64,000 nt of DNA from Bacteroidota bacterium (GTDB lineage: Bacteria; Bacteroidota; Bacteroidia; Chitinophagales; Saprospiraceae), in the NCBI GenBank assembly GCA_024743405.1, contig JANSWP010000003.1, forward strand, positions 1 through 64,000. Direction: 5' to 3'. The position numbers and the translations under genes are program-made. Numbering within the stretch: the first letter of the stretch is position 1; each line of letters starts with the position of its first letter. Below are positions 9,041-18,600 of this stretch, piece after piece. The notes under the pieces are model-generated. The model saw nothing but the letters and a program-made list of their open reading frames with translations. It had not been told where the DNA came from and searched no databases.

Positions 9041-10564
9041 ATGAACAGACTCTTTATCCTTCTGCTGATTTCTTCTTTTTTCGCTTGCCAACCTTCCGTT
9101 CCTTACCCAGATGACGGGACTTCAAAATGGCAAGATGATACCAAAAAGCCTTTTTATCATAGCGTGGCATCAGGTGATCCTTTTTCCGACCAAGTGATTA
9201 TTTGGACAAGAGTAACACCAGAAGTTAAAGGGAAAATTTCTGTAAAATGGAATGTGGCGACCAATGAATCTATGAATGATATTGTGAAATCTGGTGAAGT
9301 GATGACAGATTCGACGAGTGATTATACTGTCAAAATAGACGTAACAGGACTCTCTCCAAAGACTTTTTATTATTATCAATTCGAAGCATTGGATGCGAAA
9401 TCAGATGTAGGAAGAACAAAAACGGCTTCGGAAGAAGGCGATTCGGAGACTAAATTTGCTATAGTGAGTTGTTCGAATTTTGAGGCTGGATATTTCAATG
9501 CTTTTGGTCGGATTGCCGAAAAGGAGTTAGATGCCGTTTTACATTTGGGAGATTATATTTACGAATATGGAATTGCTGGATATGGTGATACTACTTTAGG
9601 AAGATGGAATCTACCACTAGGAGAGATATTTAGTTTGAGTGATTATCGTACTCGATATTCTTTGTATCGCTTGGATAAAGATTTTCAGGCGGCGCACCGA
9701 AATCATCCTTTTATTACCATCTGGGATGATCATGAGTTTGCAAATAATGTATATACAACTGGTGCAGAAAATCACCAAGAAGACGAAGGTGATTTTGAAA
9801 AAAGAAAAGCTGCTGCTGCAAAAGCTTATTATGAATGGTTGCCTATTAGAGAAAATGGTGAGTTGTATCGGAAATTCAATTTTGGAAATTTGGTTGATCT
9901 GATTATGTTAGATGAAAGAGTGGCCGGTCGAACGGCACCAGCGGATAGTGTTTCACAACCTGATTTTGAGGACGCCAGTAGAACGATGTTAGGTGAAACA
10001 CAACGAAATTGGTTTTTTGATCATTTGAGTAATTCAAAAGCAACATGGAAGGTTATTGGAAATCAAGTCATTTTTTCGGATTTGGATTTATCTGGAATAA
10101 ATCGGAATAGAGCTAGAAACCTGGATGCATGGGATGGTTATCCTCATGAAAAGAAAATGATTATCAATCATTTGAAAGATAATGAAATAGGGAATACCCT
10201 ATTTGTGACGGGAGATACCCATTCTTCTTGGGCATTCGAAACGCCAACTTCTTTGGATGATTATAAAATAGATCCTGAAAATTCAGTATTGGCTATTGAG
10301 TTTGGAACCACCAGTATCTCTTCTGCGAACTCAGATGAAAGCCATCCCGTTGAAAAAGTGATAGAAGACGAGCAATTAATGGTGTCTTATAACCCTCATT
10401 TGAAATATCATAATCGACGAGATCATGGTTATTTGTTGTTGACCATGAATTCGGAAGAGGCAAAGGCTGAATGGTATTTTGTAGAAACGGTGAAACGACC
10501 ATCGAAAGAAGAGTCTGTTGGAAAGGTTATGAGCGTAAAAAAAGGAGGGAAAGAGTTGTTTTAA
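9041..10564 (+). CDS. phoD: PhoD-like alkaline phosphatase/phosphodiesterase lipoprotein
   Basis: A 507-residue lipoprotein: the signal peptide MNRLFILLLISSFFAC ends in a lipobox with Cys16. Residues about 37-125 are the PhoD N-terminal beta domain (YHSVASGDPFSDQVIIWTRV). Residues about 135-470 are the metallophosphatase core, with metal-binding motifs VSCSNFEAGYFN, LHLGDYIYEYG, IWDDHEFANN and VTGDTHSSW. The family hydrolyses phosphate mono- or diesters outside the cytoplasm, using Fe and Ca. A lipid anchor places it at the cell envelope. It is 25 bp ahead of the two small genes that follow, so co-transcription is possible. Confidence 0.9.
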   Translation: MNRLFILLLISSFFACQPSVPYPDDGTSKWQDDTKKPFYHSVASGDPFSDQVIIWTRVTPEVKGKISVKWNVATNESMNDIVKSGEVMTDSTSDYTVKIDVTGLSPKTFYYYQFEALDAKSDVGRTKTASEEGDSETKFAIVSCSNFEAGYFNAFGRIAEKELDAVLHLGDYIYEYGIAGYGDTTLGRWNLPLGEIFSLSDYRTRYSLYRLDKDFQAAHRNHPFITIWDDHEFANNVYTTGAENHQEDEGDFEKRKAAAAKAYYEWLPIRENGELYRKFNFGNLVDLIMLDERVAGRTAPADSVSQPDFEDASRTMLGETQRNWFFDHLSNSKATWKVIGNQVIFSDLDLSGINRNRARNLDAWDGYPHEKKMIINHLKDNEIGNTLFVTGDTHSSWAFETPTSLDDYKIDPENSVLAIEFGTTSISSANSDESHPVEKVIEDEQLMVSYNPHLKYHNRRDHGYLLLTMNSEEAKAEWYFVETVKRPSKEESVGKVMSVKKGGKELF

Positions 10565-10589
10565 ATTTTTTTCAAAAATAATAGCTATC

Positions 10590-10955
10590 ATGTTTAAAAA
10601 AGGAGTAGTTGTTAAGGTCAAAAAAGGAGTTAAAATAGATAGTATTTCAATAAATATTGAAGGATGGCACGGGAGAATTGGCAAGTCACAATATAATGAC
10701 CCAGATATGGTTTTAGTTGAATTAGATAGTGTGGTGCTAAAAAGTCTTCCAGATGAATATATTATTGAAACACTTCGCATAACAGATATTGATACTTTCA
10801 ACCACTTTTATCTTGGTAAAGATGATATTGAAGTCTCTGAGGTAAGGGATACTTTAACTGAAGTTGAGGCTACTTTGGAAGAAATTAGCAATAAGTTTTT
10901 TTGGAAGTCAATGAGTGATGGTAGCCCTGAAGAAGAATTACTGCAGGAATTATGA
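10590..10955 (+). CDS. small protein of unknown function, partner of the CcbP-like gene
   Basis: 121 residues, no signal peptide. The N-terminal half begins FKKGVVVKVKKGVK and resembles a small SH3/KOW-like beta barrel (lysine-rich turn, then GWHGRIGK). The C-terminal half is acidic and helical (DTLTEVEATLEEISNKFF). The stop overlaps the next gene's start by four bases (ATGA), a sign of translational coupling. Function unknown; an accessory or regulatory partner of the neighbour is the simplest reading. Confidence 0.6.
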   Translation: MFKKGVVVKVKKGVKIDSISINIEGWHGRIGKSQYNDPDMVLVELDSVVLKSLPDEYIIETLRITDIDTFNHFYLGKDDIEVSEVRDTLTEVEATLEEISNKFFWKSMSDGSPEEELLQEL

Positions 10956-11245
10956 CAGGAGTGGAAGATGAAGAAGATAAATGGTGGCAATATTTACAGG
11001 AAAATCTTCAGTTTCCATTTAAAGCGGTTGTTTCCGAAGGAGGATTTTATGGAGACATAAGTAAAGCAAAAATTATAGAGGTTCATTCTTTGGATATTTC
11101 GGATAGTGATTTTGGAATAATAATGAAAGGGAAAAAAAGCCGAACAACAGTTGATTATCCATTATGTGATTTAGAAGCAGCTGAAATTAAAAGTCCCAAT
11201 CATTTGCCTATCAGCGCTTATTCGATTTGGTTTGATAATCGTTAA
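10952..11245 (+). CDS. CcbP-like calcium-binding-type small protein
   Basis: 97 residues. The segment WWQYLQENLQFPFKAVV (about 10-26) matches the hallmark of the cyanobacterial calcium-binding protein CcbP family (W-x-Y-L-E/Q-x-x-LQFPF-x-A). It is followed by a beta-barrel half with several acidic residues (DISDSDFG, CDLEAAEI). In Anabaena CcbP buffers calcium in the cytoplasm; in other bacteria the domain is of unknown role. Many Bacteroidetes proteins of this family occur as short stand-alone ORFs near mobile DNA. Family membership rests on the one motif plus overall length. Confidence 0.6.
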   Translation: MTGVEDEEDKWWQYLQENLQFPFKAVVSEGGFYGDISKAKIIEVHSLDISDSDFGIIMKGKKSRTTVDYPLCDLEAAEIKSPNHLPISAYSIWFDNR

Positions 11246-11280
11246 ATAATTTGGATTTATTTAGAATTTAAAATAATAAA

Positions 11281-12066
11281 ATGTCAAAGAGAAACATAGA
11301 ATCAGCAGCTAAACGCCTTCGTGAAGCGGCTCAAAAAGGTGTCACCTGTGATCCAATTCGTAATTTAATAGGCGAGACGGATCTAGATAAAGCCTATGCT
11401 ATTCAGGAGATTAATACTGCTTTACGGATTGCCAATGGAGGAAGAATCGTTGGTAGCAAAATTGGATTGACTTCGCCTGCTGTCCAACAACAGTTGGGCG
11501 TAAATCAGCCCGATTTTGGAATGCTTTGGGCAGATACCGAAGTTTGGAATAATGGTGAAATCTCTGTTAAAGAACTCATGCAACCTAAAGCAGAGGCGGA
11601 AATCGCTTTTGTTTTGGGCAAAGATTTGACCTCAAAATCCATCACTTCTGTAGATGTTATTTCTGCAATTGCATATGCTTTGGCATCTATCGAAATTGTA
11701 GGAAGTCGCATCGATGGTTGGAATATTGGAATCACAGATACAATTGCCGATAATGCATCGGCAAGCCATTTTGTGGTTGGTCACAAACCTGTTCGTTTAG
11801 AGCATTTGGATTTGATTAATTGCGGCATGACGATGTATAAGAATGGAGAAAAAGTTTCTGAAGGAAGGGGAGGAGATTGTCTTGGTTCGCCTATTAATGC
11901 AATGGTTTGGTTGGCTAATACAATGGCTGAATTGGGTAAACCTATGCGCGCAGGCGATCTGATTTTGACAGGAGCATTGGGACCGATGGTTAGCGTAGAA
12001 GCAGGGGATTCCTTTAAGGCTGAAATTGAAGGATTAGGAGATGTTTTGGTTAATTTTACAGAATAA
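11281..12066 (+). CDS. mhpD: 2-oxopent-4-enoate hydratase / 4-oxalocrotonate decarboxylase family
   Basis: 261 residues of the fumarylacetoacetase C-terminal fold. Visible motifs are [17 protein letters not shown] (about 58-74), the metal-binding acidic pair in [14 protein letters not shown] (about 102-115), [11 protein letters not shown] and the C-terminal [15 protein letters not shown]. The enzyme hydrates 2-hydroxypenta-2,4-dienoate to 4-hydroxy-2-oxovalerate; the paralogous decarboxylase (DmpH/XylI type) cannot be excluded from sequence alone. It is first of three genes with gaps of 14 and 17 bp, so an operon. Confidence 0.85.
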   Translation: MSKRNIESAAKRLREAAQKGVTCDPIRNLIGETDLDKAYAIQEINTALRIANGGRIVGSKIGLTSPAVQQQLGVNQPDFGMLWADTEVWNNGEISVKELMQPKAEAEIAFVLGKDLTSKSITSVDVISAIAYALASIEIVGSRIDGWNIGITDTIADNASASHFVVGHKPVRLEHLDLINCGMTMYKNGEKVSEGRGGDCLGSPINAMVWLANTMAELGKPMRAGDLILTGALGPMVSVEAGDSFKAEIEGLGDVLVNFTE

Positions 12067-12080
12067 AAGAAATTAAGATT

Positions 12081-13004
12081 ATGACAAAAACAAAAGTCGC
12101 CATAATCGGCTCGGGCAACATTGGTACCGACCTAATGATAAAAATTCTCCGAATGTCCAGTACTTTGGAGATGTCAGTAATGGTTGGAATTGATCCAGAT
12201 TCAGACGGACTTGCTCGTGCTAAACGCATGGATGTAGCCACTACCCATGAAGGCGTTACAGGCTTAATCAAAATGTCTGAATGGAAGGACATCAAGCTTG
12301 TTTTTGATGCCACTTCTGCCAAAGCGCATTTATACAATTGGAAGTATGTTCAAGAATATCCGGATAAAAGAATCATTGATTTGACACCGGCTGCCATAGG
12401 TCCTTACCTCGTTCCACCGGTCAATTTTGATTCGAATATTGATGTGAAAAATGTAAACATGGTAACCTGCGGTGGGCAAGCGACAATTCCAATGGTCGCT
12501 GCGGTAAATCGAGTTGCAAAAGTTTACTATGGGGAAATCGTAGCATCGATAGCCAGTAAATCTGCGGGTCCCGGAACGCGAGCGAATATTGATGAGTTTA
12601 CAGAAACCACAGCGGAAGCCATTGAAAAAGTAGGTGGTGCAGACCGTGGAAAAGCAATTATCATACTCAATCCTGCGGAACCTCCGATGGTTATGCGTGA
12701 TACAGTCTTTACCTTGAGTGAGCAGGGTGATCGGGAAGCGATTCGGGATAGTATTCATCAAATGGTGGCAGAAGTTCAGAAGTATGTGCCGGGCTATTCT
12801 CTTCATCAAGAAGTTCAATTTGAAGATATACCAGAGAGTGCCCCTGTTTTTATTGAAGGTTTGGGACATCGTTATGGTTTGAAAACAATGGTATTATTGC
12901 AAGTAAAAGGAGCGGGACATTACCTTCCCGAGTATGCGGGAAACTTAGACATTATGACAAGTGCAGCAATGGCAACTGGGGAGCGATTAGCAGTTATAAA
13001 TTAA
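12081..13004 (+). CDS. mhpF: acetaldehyde dehydrogenase (acetylating)
   Basis: 307 residues. It has an N-terminal Rossmann motif ([16 protein letters not shown], about 6-21), the catalytic cysteine in [12 protein letters not shown] (about residue 131) and the family segment [19 protein letters not shown]. It oxidises acetaldehyde with NAD and CoA to acetyl-CoA and works as a complex with the aldolase encoded next, which channels acetaldehyde to it. Typical length. Second gene of the operon. Confidence 0.93.
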   Translation: MTKTKVAIIGSGNIGTDLMIKILRMSSTLEMSVMVGIDPDSDGLARAKRMDVATTHEGVTGLIKMSEWKDIKLVFDATSAKAHLYNWKYVQEYPDKRIIDLTPAAIGPYLVPPVNFDSNIDVKNVNMVTCGGQATIPMVAAVNRVAKVYYGEIVASIASKSAGPGTRANIDEFTETTAEAIEKVGGADRGKAIIILNPAEPPMVMRDTVFTLSEQGDREAIRDSIHQMVAEVQKYVPGYSLHQEVQFEDIPESAPVFIEGLGHRYGLKTMVLLQVKGAGHYLPEYAGNLDIMTSAAMATGERLAVIN

Positions 13005-13021
13005 AATTAAAATGAAAATTC

Positions 13022-14029
13022 ATGACTAATAAACTATACATTCAAGACGTAACTCTTCGCGATGGCATGCATGCCATTCGACATCAATATACTAAGGAAC
13101 AGATTATGGAGATCGCATTGGCTTTAGATAAAGCGAAAGTTGATGCCATAGAAATTTCACATGGTGATGGATTGATGGGGGGAAGTTTCAATTATGGATT
13201 CGGTGCTAATACAGATTGGGAGTGGTTGGAAGGTATCTCTGAAAAATTGACACATGCAAAATTAACAACGCTGCTTTTACCAGGAATTGCAACTATTCAT
13301 GATTTGAAAAAGGCAAGGGACTTAGGAGTGGAGTCTGTCCGAATTGCCACGCATTGTACGGAGGCAGATATTTCTGCACAACACATTGAGGCAGCGAAAA
13401 ATATGGGGATGGATGTTGGTGGATTCTTGATGATGGCGCATATGAATGAACCAAAGAAACTCGCCGAACAAGCCAAGTTAATGGAAAGTTATGGAGCAGA
13501 TTGTGTATATATAACGGACTCTGCTGGAGCGATGTTGATGGATGATGTGATCAATCGAGTGAAAGCTTATAAAGACATATTAAAACCAGAAACAGAGATC
13601 GGTATTCATTGTCATCACAATTTATCATTGGGAGTCGCTAATACTATCGTTGCTATGCAGCACGGTGCTACCCGATTAGACGCTTCTTTAGCAGGAATGG
13701 GGGCAGGTGCTGGAAATGCACCATTAGAAGTTTTAATTGCCTGTTTGAAAAAAATGGAGATTCATCCTAATTGTGATTTATATCAATTAATGGATTTGGC
13801 AGACGATGTCATACGACCCTTACAAACAAGACCTGTTCAAGTAGATCGAGAAACCCTTTCGCTAGGATACGCAGGTGTTTATTCTAGTTTCCTTTTACAC
13901 TCTGAAAGGGCAGCTAAGCGATATGGGCTAGATACGCGTACTATTTTGCAAGAGTTGGGCGAGCGAAAAATGGTTGGTGGACAAGAGGATATGATTGTTG
14001 ATGTGGCTTTGGATATGTTTGGGAAGTAG
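13022..14029 (+). CDS. mhpE: 4-hydroxy-2-oxovalerate aldolase
   Basis: 335 residues of the DRE-TIM metallolyase superfamily. It shows [14 protein letters not shown] (about 10-23, with the Arg and Asp of the active site), the [15 protein letters not shown] segment, and metal ligands in [14 protein letters not shown] (about 197-210). It cleaves 4-hydroxy-2-oxovalerate to pyruvate and acetaldehyde, the latter passed to MhpF. Last gene of the trio; no ring-cleavage dioxygenase or transport gene is linked here. An alternative start is not needed, since the N-terminus fits the family. Confidence 0.93.
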   Translation: MTNKLYIQDVTLRDGMHAIRHQYTKEQIMEIALALDKAKVDAIEISHGDGLMGGSFNYGFGANTDWEWLEGISEKLTHAKLTTLLLPGIATIHDLKKARDLGVESVRIATHCTEADISAQHIEAAKNMGMDVGGFLMMAHMNEPKKLAEQAKLMESYGADCVYITDSAGAMLMDDVINRVKAYKDILKPETEIGIHCHHNLSLGVANTIVAMQHGATRLDASLAGMGAGAGNAPLEVLIACLKKMEIHPNCDLYQLMDLADDVIRPLQTRPVQVDRETLSLGYAGVYSSFLLHSERAAKRYGLDTRTILQELGERKMVGGQEDMIVDVALDMFGK

Positions 14030-14088
14030 AGGTGAAATGTGTTTGAGTTTTGGCTATTTTTTGCTGCACTAGTCATAGGAGGGTGAAA

Positions 14089-15120
14089 TTATTTGAACTT
14101 TATTTCTTTTCCTTTTTCAGCGGATTTATAGATTCCTTTTATAAGAGCTAATGATTTTCTCCCTTGTATACCATCAACTAATGGCGTTTTATCTTTTTGG
14201 ATAGCATTCACGAAATCTGAGATTTGGGCTTTATGCAATTTGTGTTTCATTGCTAGAGGATCTGCTGAACCAGAGCCGTATTCTTTTTTTGATTTATTGT
14301 TCTTCCTTTTTTTATCGTCAGTATTCCATCCAACAATCTTTCCTGCTTCTAGAATGACACTTCCTTGCGTACCATAGATTTCTAACCGTTCGGGGTAACC
14401 GGGAGTGACGGCAGTGCTTCCTTCAATCGTACCCAAAGCGCTATTCTTAAAAGTCAATATAGCCAGTCCTAAATCTTCTCCTTCTATCGTATGTTTAACC
14501 GTTCGAGTTTTACCGAAAACACTATCCACTTCGCCCATAATGTCGATCAAAAGGTCAATAGTATGAATCCCTTGATTAATTAAAGCGGCACCTCCGTCTC
14601 CTTTTATTGTTCCTTTCCAATTGCTTGATTGATAATAATTTGCATCTCGAGACCATTTGATATAGGCATTACCTAATATCAATTTCCCTAACTGCCCCTC
14701 ACGTACTGCTTTTTTTAATTTGATGTAATCAGGACTAAATCGATTTTGGAAAATTACACTCAATTTTACCCCCACTTTTTTACACGCAGCAATTATTTTA
14801 TTGGCTCTTTTTATGGTAATCTCTATAGGCTTTTCCACCAAAATATGTTTTCCTCTTTTGGCGGCAGCCAGAGCAGGAGCTAAATGATTACCACTGTATG
14901 TACAAATAATCACTGCATCAACTGCATCATTTTTTAATAGTTTTTGGTAACTGTCATAAATTTTTATGCCAAATTCTTTTTCAGCTTTTGCTGCTCGTTT
15001 TTTGGATGAACTAGCCATCGCGATGATTTCACAGTTGCTTAATTCTTGTACACTTTTGAGGTGATGTCTAGCAATGGAACCTGTGCCGATGATCCCTATT
15101 CCAATTTTTTTTGAACTCAT
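14089..15120 (-). CDS. Gfo/Idh/MocA family NAD(P)-dependent oxidoreductase
   Basis: 343 residues from the Met at 15120 (MSSKKIGIGIIGTGSIARHH). An earlier Met at 15159 would add a basic 13-residue tail that is not typical of the family. It has an N-terminal Rossmann fold with GTGSIA (about 11-16), the lysine motif HILVEKPIEI (about 92-101) and a C-terminal alpha/beta domain with NQGIHTIDLLIDIMG. The family oxidises or epimerises sugars and cyclitols in the cytoplasm; substrate unknown. It stands alone, just after the CHAT fossil. The lysine-rich stretch DDKKRKNNKSKKEYG near residue 280 is unusual. Confidence 0.88.
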   Translation of the reverse strand: MSSKKIGIGIIGTGSIARHHLKSVQELSNCEIIAMASSSKKRAAKAEKEFGIKIYDSYQKLLKNDAVDAVIICTYSGNHLAPALAAAKRGKHILVEKPIEITIKRANKIIAACKKVGVKLSVIFQNRFSPDYIKLKKAVREGQLGKLILGNAYIKWSRDANYYQSSNWKGTIKGDGGAALINQGIHTIDLLIDIMGEVDSVFGKTRTVKHTIEGEDLGLAILTFKNSALGTIEGSTAVTPGYPERLEIYGTQGSVILEAGKIVGWNTDDKKRKNNKSKKEYGSGSADPLAMKHKLHKAQISDFVNAIQKDKTPLVDGIQGRKSLALIKGIYKSAEKGKEIKFK

Positions 15121-15162
15121 TGAAAATTTATTTTGTAATTCTCTTTGGACTTTTCCCACTAC

Positions 15163-15366
15163 TTATTCTACCAATACGAAGCCTGTTCACTGATACGGTG
15201 TACTTAGAGGATTCCTCCTGAAATCTTCTTGTGTTGTCCTAAAAGCGTCAGGAATACTCAGATAGTCTTCCCAATAAATGGCGATAAAAGATCTCCATGA
15301 AATAGGCGGTCTCTCGATCTGGGACTTGCCATAAGGATATAATTAGGAATTTACCACATTGATTCA
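15163..15366 (-). pseudogene. fossil C-terminus of a CHAT-domain (caspase-like) protein
   Basis: Not an open frame, but readable. One frame from about 15366 gives GKFLIISLWQVPDRETAYFM and then EIFYRHLLG. After a frameshift near 15265 a second frame gives DAFRTTQEDFRR and then STPYQ-stop-TGFVLVE-stop. This follows the CHAT pattern SLWQVPDxETAxxM..FYxxLLxG...A.R.AQ...P..WAGFVL, with the conserved W of the last block replaced by TGA (15187-15189). CHAT proteins are caspase-HetF-like proteases, often fused to TPRs. Only about 65 C-terminal residues remain; the rest ends abruptly at the terminator hairpin at 15374. Confidence 0.65.
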
Positions 15367-15370
15367 AAAT

Positions 15371-15409
15371 AAAAAGCCTTGTTGAAATATTGCGTTTTCA
15401 ACAAGGCTT
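15371..15409 (-). terminator. terminator of the GH9 gene
   Basis: A 14-bp stem (AAGCCTTGTTGAAA and its complement) with a loop of about eight bases. On the minus strand it is followed by TTTTTATTTTG. It lies about 195 bp beyond the stop of the GH9 cellulase and directly abuts the CHAT fossil. Confidence 0.8.
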
Positions 15410-15508
15410 CTGTAAAATTAATTTTTAAATGTATCCAAGTCTTATTTCCGAACAAGTCTAATACTGCTTAGTTCTATTTTGGCACTTTAAAAGTACTGGG
15501 ATAGAAAC

Positions 15509-15582
15509 GGGGCTGTATCAAAAGGTGAAAAATTTAGTGAAATTAAACTTTTCTATTTATTTCTCCTTCTAATACAGGCCCC
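15509..15582. repeat. 74-bp near-complete palindrome with IS-like ends
   Basis: The left end GGGGCTGTATCAAAAGG matches the complement of the right end (GGGGCCTGTATTAGAAGG), and the similarity continues inward almost to the centre. Ends starting GGGGCTGT and continuing with an A-rich block resemble terminal inverted repeats of several insertion sequence families, so this may be a MITE or the two joined ends of a lost element. It lies just past the GH9 stop and could also act in RNA 3'-end formation. Confidence 0.45.
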
Positions 15583-15602
15583 TCTCTGAACGGTCTCCTA
15601 AA

Positions 15603-18600
15603 TTACTTCACTACAATCAACCGTTTCACCACAATATCATCTAGAGCAACCAAACGCACAAAATACATCCCTTCTGCCAGTTCACTCGTTTGCAATTTTA
15701 TGGAATGAACGCCTTCGGATTTCATTTCATCCACCATTTCTTGTACTAATCTTCCTGTATGGTCAAAAAGCAATAATTGCGTAAAACCAGTATTAGCTAG
15801 CATATATTTCACTCTCGTCTCTTGGCTTGTAACATTGGGTTGAATTTCCAATTGATTTTGCAATGCAACGGGCAGAGTATTATTACCACTCGGTGGAGCA
15901 AAATTGCTATTATTAAAGGTAATCGACACGGACGAACCATTGACAAATCCATTGGTTGCTGGATCTAATGAACCCGAATAGTCTGCGCAATAGCCAATAA
16001 TGATGCTGCCACCTGCGGAAATATTGGCGTTCCAACTAAGGTTGTTCGTAGTGTAATTATTACTGCCTGAATTGCTCCAAGTGGCACTCCAAAGATTGTT
16101 TATCGAAGCATTAAGGTCAAAATCGAAGGTCCAACTATTGATAGCACTGCTACCATTGTTGACAATTTCAATATCGGCGCAATAGCCTGAACCCCAATCA
16201 TTATTGACTGTAAAAATAACCTCAATATTACTTCCACCTCCACCACCAGCTGGATTGACCGTGATCGTCAAGTCCTTTGTATCGGTACCACCATTTCCGT
16301 CACTAACTGTCATAGTTGCAGTGTAGGTCCCAACGCTGTTATAGGTATGTAGTGGATTAATTCCTGTGGCGGTATTGCCATCTCCAAAAACCCAATTATA
16401 AGTTAAATTATCTCCATCTGGATCACTTGAACCAGTGGCATCAAATTGGACATCTAAAGGAACAGTTCCTGAGGTAGGATTCGCTGAAGCAGCTGCAACT
16501 GGAGGATTATTAGAATTTCCACCACCGCCGCCAGAGCCACCTGGTTCAGTTCCCCAAGCCAAATTTCCGTTGCAGTAAACTGTCACTTTGTCCCATAGTT
16601 GGAACGTGTTGTGACTCATCTCAAAGGAATGGTCATCCGTTTCATCAAAATTCGACCAATCTGTTTTTGCGAAACGAGCCTGCACCTCGCCACTATCACC
16701 TCCTGCGGCAATGGAACCGGCACCAGCCGTAAAGCCAACTTCAAAATAATGGTCAGCGCCCGTCACAGGAGTCCCTAATTGAACAAAATTTGTGGTGACA
16801 TTGCTACTACCCACTGTGGCATAATCAATCCATGCATCGTGTGCCGCTGTCCCTTCTTTGGTGTACCAATAGCGAACAGTAATGTCCTGTAAAGAAATGG
16901 ACGTATTATCATTATTGTAAATCACAAAATGAGGCCGGACTTGATTGTCCGCAGCTGCCCCCGCATTATTGTCGAATGTTCTGTAATGCAATTCTAAGTT
17001 GCAAGTGACCACACTAACCGTTATCACATCAGAATAAGTATCTGTACCTCCATTGCCATCGTCAACAGTCAATGTTGCGGTATAAGTCCCGATAGCGGTA
17101 TAAGTATAGTTAGTAGTGACGCCCGTGCCGGTATTTCCATCTCCAAAATCCCAACTATAAGTTAAATTGTCACCATTTGCATCAGTAGAGGCAGTGGCGT
17201 CAAAAGTAACAGCTAATGGTGGTGCTCCATTATTAGGAGTGGCGGTGAAACTAGCAGTTGGTGCTGTATTCGTTACAGAAATGGTGACCGTTGTGGTGTC
17301 TGTTCCGTTATTGCCATCGTCAGCAATCAATGTTGCAGTATAAGTCCCGATAGCCGTATAAGTGTGGCTGACTATATCCATTGTGCTGGTATTTCCATCA
17401 CCAAAATCCCAGCTGTAAGTCAAATTATCGGCATTAGGATCTGTTGAAGTAGTTGCATCAAATGCTACTGTCAAAGGTACACCGCCGCTGGTCGGATTTG
17501 CAACTATAACGGCTGTTGGTGGTTGAGGTGTTGGGTTAATCACTGTAACAGTACCTGTTGCAGTCGCTGTACCACCATTACCATCATCAACGGTTAAAAC
17601 AATATTGTAAACGCCTGGAACTGTGAATGTTCGAGTGGTCGTGACACCTGTATGGACATGACCATTTGTCAAATCCCAAGAATAGGTCAAAGGATCTGAA
17701 TCGGCATCAGAAGAAGCCGAGGCGTCAAAACTAACGTATAGAGGTGCATTTCCACTGGTTGGATTAAAAGTAAAGCTGGCTACAGGAGGGGTATTTTGAC
17801 CACCCCCAGCTGGCAAATCTCCACATAACAATTGTCCATTATTGTAAAATGGAATCCGCGTATTCGTTCTTAAAGTACTATTTAATGGTACGTTATAGTT
17901 GTCATAATAAGACCAATCATTGGTTGGGTCCCAAGCCGAAGCTGGTGCATTATTAGGTAAAGCAATGCGCAATTGAGCTTCTTTTGCAGATTCCGATTGA
18001 CCACCAGGGAAAATATTAATATTTGGAAAGCAAACTTCGACATAATAAACATCATCCTCCCACTGCGTGAGTGGGGAAACCGTGGTGCCGTTTGGAGCTG
18101 TTTGGACAGTCATAGTGTAATCAGCGATAGTATATCCTGCTGCCAAGCCTTCGCTGATATCCACAAAATAGCGGTAACAAACCTGGTCGGTTTCCGTAGC
18201 TGGCCATGCCGAATGATTGGTTGCCCAAACTGCAACTTCCGTAAAAGTATTGCTGGAAGTGTTAATTTTAGCTTCATTAAAATATTCCTCACAAACATCA
18301 TAAGTTTCCGCTTCAGGGAAATTAGCAAGTGCTGTACCGCCAAAACGGCTAATTAAATTAGCCAATGCACCCGTATAACCTGCATTATAATCGCAAGCTA
18401 CTTCATTGGCAATATAGTCGCCACGATCATCTTCATATTGGTCATCTGGTGAACCTGGTCCACCGACCAAAGCTCCATATAAAATATGACGGTTATCAGT
18501 TGGAGTGCTAATGCTATTTGCCCACGAACCATGTGCTGTTCGGTGGTGTGGATTAATTGGCGGATTAGTTCCAAAACCACAAACATAACTGCGATTATTG

